A stretch of 36,638 nt of DNA from Nisaea nitritireducens (GCF_014904795.1 NZ_JACZFS010000062.1:1-36638), one strand, 5' to 3'. Shown: positions 6,969 to 15,144, numbered from the stretch's first letter. Notes: a model not told the origin generated them from the letters alone. Translations and numbers: made by a program.

Positions 6969-7793
6969 TCAGAACCCGGCGTCGCCTTCCCAGTATTTGT
7001 CGTTCAGGTTCCGCATCAGCTTGTCGTGGCTCTTCTCGAGGCAGCCGCGCAGGCGGACCTTGTAGCCCTGATCGCCATAGGCCTTGCAGCGCGCGTAGGC
7101 GTCGCGGGCGGCCTCGATGCCCTGCGGTGCGAACTGCCGGAGATTGGCGGGTGTGGTCGCCTTGTCCCAGACGCCGCCGCGCAGCGCTTTCCCTGCATAC
7201 CCGTCAGCCGGCAGCAGGTTGATCATCCGCGAGATCAGGGCGCCGCTATCGGCGCGGGGCGAGCCGTTTTCGAAATAGCCTTCCGCCAGCATCCGCTTTT
7301 CGCCGAGTGCGACCTCCAGATCCTCTTTACTGGGCAGGGCCGCGACCGTCGGCTCGGAACGCGGCAGAAGGGAGACCCGGTGCGGCACGCTCAGGGAGAT
7401 CGAGGCGGCATCGAGCGAGGCGAGCCGCCCTGCATCCATGCTGATCCGGACCGAGGTATAGGCGCCGGTGCTTTCGAAATGCAGCAGGCCTGCGGCGGAG
7501 AATTCGGCGGTGCTGCCGTCCTTCTTCGCCACCACCATGGTGATATCGCCTTCCCCGGCGACGTCATAGACATGGCCGGCGTCCGGCTTCGGGCGATGTT
7601 CCTGCAAGCAGAAGGCGGAGAAGAACCCGGTGCAGGTGCCGTCTATGCAATTAAGCGGGACGGGGAGCTTGGTGGCGATGAGGCCGAGAACCTGGGGCAG
7701 TTTCGTTTCGGCCACGCTGGCCTCGGCTTTGCTGCTGGCGATACCGGCGGCAAGGCCCAAGCAGAGGGCGAAAGACGCAATATGTCGGAACAT
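6969..7793 (-). CDS. Secreted protein of unknown function
   Basis: A 274-residue protein that I do not recognise. It begins with a Sec signal peptide: MFRHIASFALCLGLAAGIAS, with likely cleavage around residues 22-25 after an AEA-type site. The mature part has a Cys-rich N-terminal stretch (LNCIDGTCTGFFSAFC) followed by a beta-rich region (YDVAGEGDITMVVAKKDGS, GAYTSVRISMD) and a helical C-terminus with two further Cys residues (YARCKAYGD, LRGCLEKSHDK), so disulfides in the periplasm are plausible. The ATG at 7793 is well supported by GGAGGAGA six bases upstream. It is divergent from the MttB gene with a 300-base gap. No enzyme motif was found. Confidence 0.8.
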   Translation of the reverse strand: MFRHIASFALCLGLAAGIASSKAEASVAETKLPQVLGLIATKLPVPLNCIDGTCTGFFSAFCLQEHRPKPDAGHVYDVAGEGDITMVVAKKDGSTAEFSAAGLLHFESTGAYTSVRISMDAGRLASLDAASISLSVPHRVSLLPRSEPTVAALPSKEDLEVALGEKRMLAEGYFENGSPRADSGALISRMINLLPADGYAGKALRGGVWDKATTPANLRQFAPQGIEAARDAYARCKAYGDQGYKVRLRGCLEKSHDKLMRNLNDKYWEGDAGF

Positions 7794-8093
7794 GGCAATC
7801 TCCTCCGGAGCTGGCCGGTCTGTCCCGCAACCATGAAGACCGGGACGTCCGGCTTTATGCGTTGAAGAAAGTATCTCACCGGGCGCGCAATGGTTCAATT
7901 GCCTGTTCACGCATGCCTATAGCCCGGTGCTGCGTTCCGAACATGGCTCGACCGGCTGTGTCGCAGGCTCAGCAAGGGATTGCGCCAGATCAAAATCTGG
8001 CTCAAGGGCGACAACAGATGACGCGCATTTGAAAGTTCACACTTCCAATCGTGCTCATATCAATTCAGCGAACGAATTTTTGGAGGATACGAG
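7794..8093. other. Divergent intergenic region between the secreted protein and MttB genes
   Basis: This 300-base stretch contains no supported gene. It holds the ribosome-binding sites of both flanking genes (complement of GGAGGAGA at its left end and TTTTTGGAGG at 8077-8085 before MttB) and the inverted repeat at 7984-8001. The right third is richer in A/T and is the likely location of the MttB promoter, but no convincing -35/-10 pair stands out. Confidence 0.6.
7984..8001. promoter_or_regulatory. Inverted repeat upstream of MttB
   Basis: GCCAGAT and ATCTGGC are exact complements separated by CAAA, centred about 100 bases before the MttB start. It could be a regulator binding site or a small RNA hairpin; there is no T-run, so it is not a good terminator. 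Confidence 0.4.
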
Positions 8094-9689
8094 ATGGCCG
8101 CTGAAGCTCGGGATCTCGAAAACGCCGGTAATGGTATTGATGCTTCTGGCGAAGCGCGCGGCCGTCGCGGCCGCAGCGGCGGCGGACGTGAAGCCCGCCG
8201 CGCCTCCAGGGCGAAGCCAAGCCAGGTGCAGGCGCCCTACATCACCCGCAACGTGCCGGTCTATGAAGTCCTCACAGAGGAAGGTCTCGAAATCATCGAG
8301 GCCAACGCCGAGACCATCATGGAAGAGATCGGCATCGAGTTTCAGGATGACGAGGAAGCCCTCGCCCTGTGGCGCGATGCCGGTGCGGACGTCCAGGGCA
8401 CGCGGGTGCATATCCCGCGCGGTCTCGCCCGCACGCTCTGCGCGACGGCGCCCTCCACCTTCACCCAGCATGCCCGCAACCCGGCCCGGTCCGTAGAGGT
8501 CGGCGGCAAGAACACGATCTTCGCGCCGGTCTACGGCCCGCCCTTCGTCAGCGACGTCGATGGTGGTCGCCGCTATGCGACCATCGAGGACTTCCAGAAT
8601 TTCGTGAAGCTGACCTACATGCTGCCGTCGCTGCACCATTCTGGCGGCACGGTGTGCGAGCCGGTCGATCTGCCCGTGAACAAGCGGCATTTCGACATGG
8701 TCTACGCCCACATGAAATACAGCGACAAGCCGTTCATGGGCTCTGTCACCGCGCCGGAAAGGGCGCAGGACACGGTGGACATGGCGAAGATCCTGTTCGG
8801 TGCCGAGTTCGTCGAGAACAACACGGTCTGCACCAGCCTGATCAACGCCAACTCGCCGATGGTCTGGGACGGCACCATGCTGGGGGCGCTGAAGACCTAT
8901 GCCCGCAACAATCAGGCTGTCATCACCACACCCTTCATCCTCGCGGGCGCCATGTCGCCGGTGACGGTGGCGGGCACGCTCGCCCAGACGCTGGCCGAAG
9001 CCATGGCGGGGATTGCCTTTGCTCAGCTCGTGCGGCCGGGCGCGCCGGTGATCTTCGGCTCCTTCGCCAGCTCGATCTCCATGCAGTCCGGCGCCCCGAC
9101 CTTCGGCACGCCGGAGCCTGCCATGGTGCTCTATGGCTGCGCCCAGCTTGCCCGCCGTCTCGGCGTTCCGTTCCGCTCCGGCGGCTCTCTCTGCGGCTCC
9201 AAGACCCCGGATGCGCAGGCGGCTTACGAGTCCGCGCAGACCCTGAACCCGACCGTGATGGGCGGCGTGAACTTTGTGCTGCACAGCGCAGGTTGGCTTG
9301 AGGGCGGCCTTGTCGCCTCTTACGAGAAGCTGCTGATGGATGCGGACCAGCTCGCCATGATGCCGACGCTCCTGGGCGGCGTGGATTTGACCGAAAACGG
9401 TCAGGCCATGGACGCGATCCGCGAGGTCGGCCCCGGCAAGCATTTCCTCGGCTGCGCTCACACCCAGGCGAATTTCGAGAACGCCTTCTTCCGCTCGAAG
9501 GTCGCCGACAACAACACCTACGAGCAATGGGCCGCCGAAGGTTCACGCGACGCCTATCAGCGCACAGGCGACCGGGTGAAGACCATGCTGGCGGAATATC
9601 AGGCGCCGGAAATAGACCCGGCGGTGGACGAGGCGCTGGTCGAATTCATGACCAAGCGGAAAGCGTCCTTCCCGGATTCCATGGTCTGA
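8094..9689 (+). CDS. Trimethylamine methyltransferase (MttB) superfamily protein, non-pyrrolysine type
   Basis: A 531-residue member of the MttB family (PF06253). The family core starts near residue 50 and includes YEVLTEEGLEIIEANAETIM, IEFQDDEEAL, YGPPFVSDVDGGRRYATIED, NANSPMVWDGTML and FGTPEPAMVLYGCAQLARRL. The frame has no internal amber codon, so it lacks the pyrrolysine that true trimethylamine enzymes use. Characterised non-pyrrolysine members demethylate quaternary amines such as glycine betaine and pass the methyl group to a corrinoid protein. The first 45 residues are an unusual basic tail with RGRRGRSGGGREARRASRA. The start has GGAGG eight bases upstream. Nearby sarcosine oxidase and PLP-enzyme genes fit methylated-amine catabolism, but no corrinoid protein gene is in the window. 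Substrate is not readable from the sequence. Confidence 0.92.
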   Translation: MAAEARDLENAGNGIDASGEARGRRGRSGGGREARRASRAKPSQVQAPYITRNVPVYEVLTEEGLEIIEANAETIMEEIGIEFQDDEEALALWRDAGADVQGTRVHIPRGLARTLCATAPSTFTQHARNPARSVEVGGKNTIFAPVYGPPFVSDVDGGRRYATIEDFQNFVKLTYMLPSLHHSGGTVCEPVDLPVNKRHFDMVYAHMKYSDKPFMGSVTAPERAQDTVDMAKILFGAEFVENNTVCTSLINANSPMVWDGTMLGALKTYARNNQAVITTPFILAGAMSPVTVAGTLAQTLAEAMAGIAFAQLVRPGAPVIFGSFASSISMQSGAPTFGTPEPAMVLYGCAQLARRLGVPFRSGGSLCGSKTPDAQAAYESAQTLNPTVMGGVNFVLHSAGWLEGGLVASYEKLLMDADQLAMMPTLLGGVDLTENGQAMDAIREVGPGKHFLGCAHTQANFENAFFRSKVADNNTYEQWAAEGSRDAYQRTGDRVKTMLAEYQAPEIDPAVDEALVEFMTKRKASFPDSMV

Positions 9690-9713
9690 TCTGATTGAGG
9701 ACGGCGCGGCGGC

Positions 9714-10841
9714 CTACCAGCCGTTGCGCCGATCCCAGCGGGCGATGATATCGTCCGAGCCTCCCTCGAACACCTCATAGCCCTCATACGCCGCAACCGT
9801 CATGCAGACATGGTTCGGCAGGACGCGGACGCGGGCGCCGATGGGCAGTTCCTCAAACAGCGCCGGGTCGGGCAGGTGGACTTCGCCGTGTTCCTGGTGT
9901 GTGCCCCGGATGGTGAGGTCGTGCAGAGGTTCGCCGGTTTCCAGATCCGCGAGCAGGCCGAAGCCCATATCGCCATCCTTGCCGAGCGCTTCGGTCGAGC
10001 GGTCCTTGGAGAGGGCGATGCCGCCTGCATCGAGGATCAGGGTGCCGCGGGCCTTGTTGTGCGAGATCACGCTGGCGACAACGGCGGAGGCGACATCGTC
10101 GATGCCGTGGCTGCCGATGCCGGCCTGGAACAGGTCGCCGAGCGTATAGACGCCGGGGCGCATTTCAGTGACGCCTTCCAGATGATCGGCATAGAGCGCG
10201 GTCGGGGTCGAGCCGACGCTGACGATTGCGCAGGCGATGCCGTTCGCCCGGATCAGCGCGGCCGCCGCGACGGCCGCGTCCCGTTCGACGCTGGCGACGG
10301 CTTTCATGTCTTCGGGCGTGCGGCCGCGATAGGAATGGCCGGCGTGGGTCATCACACCGGCAAGGCGGGAGCGCGGGGCTTTGTCGAGAATGCGGGCGAT
10401 GGCGATCAGGCGGTCATTGTCATGATCCACGCCCGTCCGGTGCTCGCCGCAATCAATCTCGATCAGGGCCGCGTGGCTGCCCGGATGGGCGGCGATGGCG
10501 TCTGCCACCTCCGTACTGTCGATCAGGATCTTCAGGCCCGCGCCCCGGGCCGTCAGCGCGGCGGCGCGGTCCAGCTTCGAGGGCGGGATGCTGACGGCAT
10601 AGAGGATGTCGGCAAAGCCGTGTTCGAACAGATATTCCGCTTCCGCCAGTGTGGAGACGGTAACGCCGCCCGCCTGTCCCGCGGTTGCGATCTTCGCGAT
10701 CTCCGCCGATTTGCCGGTTTTCATATGTGGGCGCAGGGCAACGCCGAGCTCTTTGGCGCGCGCGCTCATGCGGGCGCAATTGCGCTCCACCCGGCTCTTG
10801 TCGAGGATCAGGCAGGGGGTCTGGAGATCGGAGAGTTTCAT
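9714..10841 (-). CDS. D-threonine aldolase / D-serine dehydratase-like PLP enzyme (DSD1 family)
   Basis: A 375-residue fold-type III PLP enzyme with an alanine-racemase-type N-terminal barrel and the D-serine dehydratase-like C-terminal domain. The PLP lysine is in RPHMKTGK (about residue 41). The metal-binding HxC motif of the family is seen as LPNHVCMTV (His344, Cys346). CGEHRTGVD and VSVGSTPTA are conserved PLP-phosphate contact regions. Family members cleave D-threonine or other D-3-hydroxy amino acids to glycine and an aldehyde, or dehydrate D-serine, with a divalent metal. The ATG at 10841 starts directly at the conserved MKLSDLQTPCLILD; longer starts have no support. It converges with MttB, 24 bases away, and its glycine product would link to the same one-carbon metabolism. 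Confidence 0.87.
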   Translation of the reverse strand: MKLSDLQTPCLILDKSRVERNCARMSARAKELGVALRPHMKTGKSAEIAKIATAGQAGGVTVSTLAEAEYLFEHGFADILYAVSIPPSKLDRAAALTARGAGLKILIDSTEVADAIAAHPGSHAALIEIDCGEHRTGVDHDNDRLIAIARILDKAPRSRLAGVMTHAGHSYRGRTPEDMKAVASVERDAAVAAAALIRANGIACAIVSVGSTPTALYADHLEGVTEMRPGVYTLGDLFQAGIGSHGIDDVASAVVASVISHNKARGTLILDAGGIALSKDRSTEALGKDGDMGFGLLADLETGEPLHDLTIRGTHQEHGEVHLPDPALFEELPIGARVRVLPNHVCMTVAAYEGYEVFEGGSDDIIARWDRRNGW

Positions 10842-11053
10842 GGTTGCTCGCGGGGGCTGATATCGGCGGGAGGAGCAGCCTAGAGCCGCCTGGCCGTTCA
10901 ATCAATGAAACAGCGGAAAAGAGATCGGCCGTTTGCGTCCGCCCTTTGCCGGGTTTTGTTTTCAATACAACCGGATATGGGTTTGTATGGCACCGGGTCT
11001 GACCTTTCGGGGGCGGTCAGTGAAATGCGCGGACGGGGTGACGAGTCAAATCC

Positions 11054-11833
11054 ATGGCTGAGACGAAACTTAAGGAAGCGATAAGACTGCTTTACACCGG
11101 ACGAAGCCGCAGGGCGGAGCTGTTCCGGTACGCGCTCATCGCGTTTGATGTTTTCACGATCGCCTTCTTTATCGTCACAATCCCCATGACCCCATCGACC
11201 GAGATATTCCTGATCGATATTGCGGTCGGATTGCTGATTTTTGGCGATTTCATGGCCCGGCTCTGGATTGCGCCGAACAAGCTCCGCATGCTGCGGCAAA
11301 TCTACACGATCGCGGATGTTTTCGTGATCCTGTCACTGCTGCTGGCGCCGATCTTCAGCCAGAGTTTCGCATTCCTGCGCATTCTCAGGGCGCTTCGGCT
11401 GCTGCATTCCTATCACGTGCTGCGTGACCTTCGATCCGAAACCCCGTTTTTCCGCCGGAACGAGGACGTCATCCTCGGCGCGGTCAATCTCGGCGTGTTC
11501 GTCTTCTTCGTGACGTCGCTGGTGTTCGTGCTGCAGTTCGGCGCCAATCCGGGGATCGAGGATTTCATTGCCGCGCTCTATTTCACCGTGTCCGCGCTCA
11601 CCACCACCGGGTTCGGCGATATCGTGCTGACCGGAACGACCGGGCGGTTGCTTGCGATTGTCATCATGATCGTCGGCGTGGCCCTGTTCCTGCAGCTGGC
11701 CCAGGCAATTTTCCGGCCGCGGAAGGTGTCCTATACCTGCCCGTCATGCGGTCTGAACCGGCATGAGGAAGATGCGGTTCACTGCAAGCATTGCGGTGAG
11801 CCGCTGAAGATCGAGACAGAAGGCATTAGTTAG
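11054..11833 (+). CDS. Voltage-sensor-type potassium channel with C-terminal zinc ribbon
   Basis: A 259-residue membrane protein of the six-transmembrane ion channel family. The voltage sensor is short, with an S4 helix carrying regularly spaced arginines at 109, 112 and 115 (FLRILRALRLLHSY). The pore helix and filter are YFTVSALTTTGFGDI at about 177-190, a potassium-type filter with Phe in place of Tyr. After the last membrane helix (198-219) comes a zinc ribbon with Cys229, Cys232, Cys244 and Cys247 (CPSCG and CKHCG). The ribbon replaces the RCK or cyclic-nucleotide domain that often gates bacterial channels, and may sense metal or redox state. ATG 11054 has no strong ribosome-binding site. 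The gene is divergent from the aldolase-like gene. Confidence 0.88.
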   Translation: MAETKLKEAIRLLYTGRSRRAELFRYALIAFDVFTIAFFIVTIPMTPSTEIFLIDIAVGLLIFGDFMARLWIAPNKLRMLRQIYTIADVFVILSLLLAPIFSQSFAFLRILRALRLLHSYHVLRDLRSETPFFRRNEDVILGAVNLGVFVFFVTSLVFVLQFGANPGIEDFIAALYFTVSALTTTGFGDIVLTGTTGRLLAIVIMIVGVALFLQLAQAIFRPRKVSYTCPSCGLNRHEEDAVHCKHCGEPLKIETEGIS

Positions 11834-11857
11834 GCTGATTCCACGGATGGCCGCAGG

Positions 11858-12628
11858 TCAGCCTCCGGAGATATCCGCGAAGGTCTTGTTGCTGATCCAT
11901 CCTGTGGCTAGACTTTCCGCCCAGTCGGGGCGTCCGCGCTCCATGGCGAGAGTCGCCATGTCCAGATGCGCGTATGGCACGTGCCGGTGGGTGACGGACC
12001 AGCCCTCCGGCCGTTTTTCCAGAATGGCGTAGCTGGCGTGGGGCTTCCCGGCCTGCACCTTGTGCGGTATGGGCTCGAGGTCGATATAGGCCGGGCAGCC
12101 GACAGAGCCGGGATTGACGATCAGGCGCCCGTCTGCGAGGGCCACCGTCCGGGGCAGATGGGTATGGGCGCAGAGGATCAGCGGCTGCGTGATGTCCTGC
12201 GCCCGTGCTTCGATGTCGGTAAGCGCCGCGCTGCGAACCCTTCCGTCCGGGGTCACCTGTTCCAGCCAGTAGGCATTGTCGTCTTCCGGCGTGCCGTGAC
12301 AGAGAAAGACTTCGTCCCGCCAGACCATCGTTGCCGGAAGCTGACGGATCCAGTCGAGGGTTTCCGTCGCCAGCTGGTCATAGGCGAGGCGGTCCGACGT
12401 CCCCATATCCTCGGGCGCGAGTTCGATGAGCCAGCGGTCATGATTGCCGCGGATCGAGACGGCATTGATGCCGCGCAGCAGTTCCGCGGTTCCTTCGGCA
12501 TCCAGCGGACTGCTGAAGAAGTCCCCGAGATTGACGATGTCGGAAATCCCCTCGGCCTTGATGTCGGCGAGGACGGCTTCCAGAGCGAGGCTGTTTCCGT
12601 GGATGTCGGCGATGGCGGCGAAACGCAT
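11858..12628 (-). CDS. Metallophosphoesterase (YfcE/MJ0936-like)
   Basis: A 256-residue calcineurin-like phosphoesterase. The metal-binding motifs are in the usual order: ADIHGN at residues 7-12, NLGDFF, GNHDRW, LCHGTPEDD and CAHTHLPR. NPGSVGCP, also typical of the YfcE subgroup, follows. These enzymes hydrolyse phosphodiesters or small phosphates with two metal ions in the cytoplasm; the natural substrate is usually unknown. The ATG at 12628 starts right at the first strand (MRFAAIADIHGN) and has AGGAG eight bases upstream. It lies 19 bases downstream of the AraC regulator on the same strand, so the two are probably one transcript. Confidence 0.9.
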   Translation of the reverse strand: MRFAAIADIHGNSLALEAVLADIKAEGISDIVNLGDFFSSPLDAEGTAELLRGINAVSIRGNHDRWLIELAPEDMGTSDRLAYDQLATETLDWIRQLPATMVWRDEVFLCHGTPEDDNAYWLEQVTPDGRVRSAALTDIEARAQDITQPLILCAHTHLPRTVALADGRLIVNPGSVGCPAYIDLEPIPHKVQAGKPHASYAILEKRPEGWSVTHRHVPYAHLDMATLAMERGRPDWAESLATGWISNKTFADISGG

Positions 12629-12647
12629 GGCGGGGCTCCTGTCGGAT

Positions 12648-13571
12648 CTATGCGGCTGCGACTGTAGCGGACGTGGCGGGGACCGTGTCACGGCTCGGGC
12701 TGACGCCGAACCGTCGGCTGTAGTCGCGGCTGAACTGGGTCGGACTTTCATAGCCGACGGCGAATGCGACCTCCGAGACGGAGAGATTTCCGCCATAGAT
12801 CAGCCGGCGCGCTTCCAGCAGCCGGAGCTGTTTCTGGAATTGCAGCGGGGCCATCTGGGTGATGGATTTGAAATGCGCATGGAAGGACGACGGGCTCATC
12901 CCGGCAGCGTCTGCCAGTGCGGCGACTTTCAGCGGGGCGGTGATATCCCGGCGGATCAGGGCGATGGCTTCCGCGATCCGGCTGGCGTGACTTTCCGAGC
13001 GGGCTAACAGGCGGACCATGCTGCCGTGTTCCGCCGTCAGCAGCCAGTAATGGATCTCGCGCTTGATCAAGGGCGCCAGAATGGCGGCGGCTTCCGGCCT
13101 GTCCGTCAGGGCGAACAGGCGAGCCATCGCATCTTCGATCTCGGGCGGTGTCCGGCCTGCCGCGATTGTCCTGCCGTCGGTGTCGGATGATGTTGGCTCG
13201 GTGCGGATCTCCCGCGCCAGCTCACGCAGCAGTGCCGAATCCAGCGCAAGAGCCAGGGCAGCGTAGGGTGCTGCCGGGCTGGCCTCGACGATCCGGCTGT
13301 TCAGTACGACGTCATGGCTGACGATCAGCGATTGCCCGGCGCTGAATGTGACCACGGCATCGCCGAAGCAGGCTTTTTTCGCGCCCTGGAGAACCAGACA
13401 GAAGATCGGCTGATAGCAACAGGGCTCCAGTATCGTCGGCTGGCGGCTGCGGACCAGGCTCAGGCCGTCGATCACGGTCGGCCACGGCCCGGCGCCGGCA
13501 CCCTCCCTGTCCGCATAATCCGTAACGGCGGTGATCAGGGGGGCGAGATCTTTCGAAGCATCTTTCTGCAT
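12648..13571 (-). CDS. AraC family transcriptional regulator (AraC_N type)
   Basis: A 307-residue regulator. The N-terminal half matches the AraC_N/cupin-like arm (PF06719: LEPCCYQPIFCLVLQGAKKACFGD, ITP-like sensor strand YAALALALD). The C-terminal half, residues about 195-295, is the double helix-turn-helix, with VAALADAAGMSPSSFHAHFK and LSVSEVAFAVGYESPTQFSR followed by DYSRRFGVSPS. It is divergent from the SDR at 13721, and a 21-bp-spaced direct repeat lies in the gap. In many bacteria such AraC_N regulators sit next to and activate an SDR or aldo/keto reductase gene. It is followed by the metallophosphoesterase after 19 bases. Confidence 0.92.
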   Translation of the reverse strand: MQKDASKDLAPLITAVTDYADREGAGAGPWPTVIDGLSLVRSRQPTILEPCCYQPIFCLVLQGAKKACFGDAVVTFSAGQSLIVSHDVVLNSRIVEASPAAPYAALALALDSALLRELAREIRTEPTSSDTDGRTIAAGRTPPEIEDAMARLFALTDRPEAAAILAPLIKREIHYWLLTAEHGSMVRLLARSESHASRIAEAIALIRRDITAPLKVAALADAAGMSPSSFHAHFKSITQMAPLQFQKQLRLLEARRLIYGGNLSVSEVAFAVGYESPTQFSRDYSRRFGVSPSRDTVPATSATVAAA

Positions 13572-13627
13572 CGGTTACAGGGTGGGCCAGTCCGGCGCCG
13601 GGATCAATGCGCCTGACTGTTAAATTT

Positions 13628-13662
13628 GGAGAATCGGGCAGATCATTCGGAGAAAGCGGCAG
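13628..13662. promoter_or_regulatory. Direct repeat, candidate AraC-family operator
   Basis: GGAGAATCGGGCAG (13628-13641) and GGAGAAAGCGGCAG (13649-13662) match at 11 of 14 positions and start 21 bases apart, two helical turns. That same-face spacing is typical of AraC-family half-sites. It lies between the divergent AraC and SDR genes, 59 bases before the SDR start. Confidence 0.5.
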
Positions 13663-13720
13663 GCAGCGCCGCTTCCGTGTTCCCACCTCCGGGTCATCGC
13701 AGACTTTCTGGAGACAGAGC

Positions 13721-14485
13721 ATGACCACAGACCGAAAAATCGCCCTGATCACAGGGGGAAGCCGCGGGCTCGGCCGCAATAGCGCGATCCACCTCGCAAC
13801 CAAGGGCATCGACACGATCCTGACTTACCGCACGGACAAGGCGGCTGCCGATGAAACCGTTGCCGAAATCGCGAAGTCGGGCGGTACGGCCATCGCCCTG
13901 CAGCTCGACACGGCGGAGATCGGCGGCTTCGATGATTTCTCTGCCCGTCTCGCGGCGGCGCTGAAACAGACATGGGGGCGGGAGCAGGTCGATTTTCTGG
14001 TGAACAATGCCGGCTCCGGCGTTTTCAAACCTTTCGCGGAGACCACGGAAGCTGATTTCGACGCCATGCTGAACGTGCATCTGAAGGGTGTATTCTTTCT
14101 GACGCAGAAACTGGCCCCGATGATCGCGGATGGCGGCCGAATCCTGAACATTTCGTCCGGCCTGTCCCGCTTCGCCCTGCCGGGCTTTGCCGCCTATGCC
14201 ACGATGAAGGGCGGGATCGAGGTGCTGACCACCTATCTGGCGAAGGAGCTGGCGGAGCGGCAGATCACCGTCAATGTGCTCGCCCCAGGTGCCATCGAGA
14301 CGGATTTCGGCGGCGGTATGGTGCGCGACAATGCTGAGATGAATGCCCATATCGCCTCGACCATCGCGCTTGGGCGGGTCGGGCAGCCGGACGATATCGG
14401 CGGCGCTGTCAGCAGCTATCTGGCCGGTGATTTCGGCTGGATGACGGCGCAGCGGATCGAAGTGTCCGGCGGTCAGCTGATCTGA
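13721..14485 (+). CDS. SDR family oxidoreductase
   Basis: A 254-residue classical short-chain dehydrogenase: TGGSRGLGR at residues 11-19, NNAG at 95-98, catalytic Ser145/146, Tyr159 and Lys163 (YATMK), and a C-terminal region with the PDDIGGAV and IEVSGGQLI signatures of FabG-like proteins. An Arg in strand 2 (TYRTDK) suggests NADPH preference. It probably reduces an aldehyde or ketone in the cytoplasm; substrate unknown. The ATG at 13721 has GGAG seven bases upstream; the in-frame start at 13607 would run through the direct repeat and is unlikely. It is divergent from the AraC regulator, which probably activates it. Confidence 0.9.
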   Translation: MTTDRKIALITGGSRGLGRNSAIHLATKGIDTILTYRTDKAAADETVAEIAKSGGTAIALQLDTAEIGGFDDFSARLAAALKQTWGREQVDFLVNNAGSGVFKPFAETTEADFDAMLNVHLKGVFFLTQKLAPMIADGGRILNISSGLSRFALPGFAAYATMKGGIEVLTTYLAKELAERQITVNVLAPGAIETDFGGGMVRDNAEMNAHIASTIALGRVGQPDDIGGAVSSYLAGDFGWMTAQRIEVSGGQLI

Positions 14486-14506
14486 TTATCTTCAGCAATA
14501 GAGAAG

Positions 14507-14535
14507 CGCGGGCGGGAGCAATACTTCCGCCCGCG
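14507..14535. terminator. Hairpin between the convergent SDR and soxG genes
   Basis: CGCGGGCGGGAG (14507-14518) pairs with CTTCCGCCCGCG (14524-14535), a 12-bp stem with one G-T wobble and a five-base loop. The flanking T-runs are short on both strands, so it may work as a bidirectional terminator of moderate strength. Confidence 0.6.
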
Positions 14536-14541
14536 ATGCGT

Positions 14542-15144
14542 TTATCCGGCTGCTTCGATCCGGACGCCGAATTCCAGCCCGGCATCTTCCAGATACATCC
14601 AGAGATATTCGGCGAAGCTGGCCCGGACCAGAATGTGGTAGCTCGGCGTCTCGTCGGTCTGGTCGAACAGTACGGTGATCCGGCCGAGATGGCTTTGCAC
14701 GCACTGGCCGGGGCCGAATTCACGCGGATGCAGGTCGATGGCGCAGCCCTTGATCATCACGTCGCGGGCGTGTCTGCCGGAGAGCCGGATCAGCGTGTAA
14801 TGCTCAGTCACTTCGGTGACGGCGGCATGCAGGCCGGCGACGGCTTTCGTCAGCGTGGCGGCGAGGCCGGTATCGTCGCTATAGACCATCCACTCGTTCG
14901 GGGCGGTCCACAGCACGCGGGCAGTCTTGGAGCTGGTGACGGTGCCCGGCTTAGACGGAGGCTCGACACCCAGCGCGCCTTTGACGGCGGCGGTGAATTT
15001 TTTGTCCGATGGCAGACCGCGCAGCACCAGTCTGGTCTGGAACGGGATCTCGGTCAGTGTGACCCCGGCATCGGACGGGCCGCCGATGACAATGTCCATG
15101 GGGTCGAGCGCGGTGCGGGTGGTGAGGGTTTCCAGATCAGCCAT
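14542..15144 (-). CDS. soxG: Sarcosine oxidase subunit gamma
   Basis: A 200-residue protein with the SoxG fold, related to the GcvT beta domain: VTEVTEHYTLIRLSGRHARD, IDLHPREFGPGQCVQSHLG, and a C-terminal YHILVRASFAEYLWMYLEDA. It is the smallest coenzyme-free subunit of heterotetrameric sarcosine oxidase, packing against the alpha subunit. Its start overlaps the soxA stop by eight bases and has AAGGAG nine bases upstream, so it is translationally coupled and is the last gene of the operon. A longer start at 15168 would overlap soxA further and has no ribosome-binding site. Confidence 0.93.
   Translation of the reverse strand: MADLETLTTRTALDPMDIVIGGPSDAGVTLTEIPFQTRLVLRGLPSDKKFTAAVKGALGVEPPSKPGTVTSSKTARVLWTAPNEWMVYSDDTGLAATLTKAVAGLHAAVTEVTEHYTLIRLSGRHARDVMIKGCAIDLHPREFGPGQCVQSHLGRITVLFDQTDETPSYHILVRASFAEYLWMYLEDAGLEFGVRIEAAG

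Noticed and set aside
8094-9689. Pyrrolysine-containing MttB
   Set aside because: The frame runs to a TGA stop without any in-frame TAG, so this is the non-pyrrolysine type.
10965-10988. ATACAA-N12-TTGTAT inverted repeat between the aldolase-like and channel genes
   Set aside because: Six-base arms are short and no regulator gene adjoins, so I do not claim an operator.
11832-11864. AGGCTGA-N19-TCAGCCT inverted repeat between the channel and phosphoesterase genes
   Set aside because: Long loop and no T-run on either strand, so it is a poor terminator.
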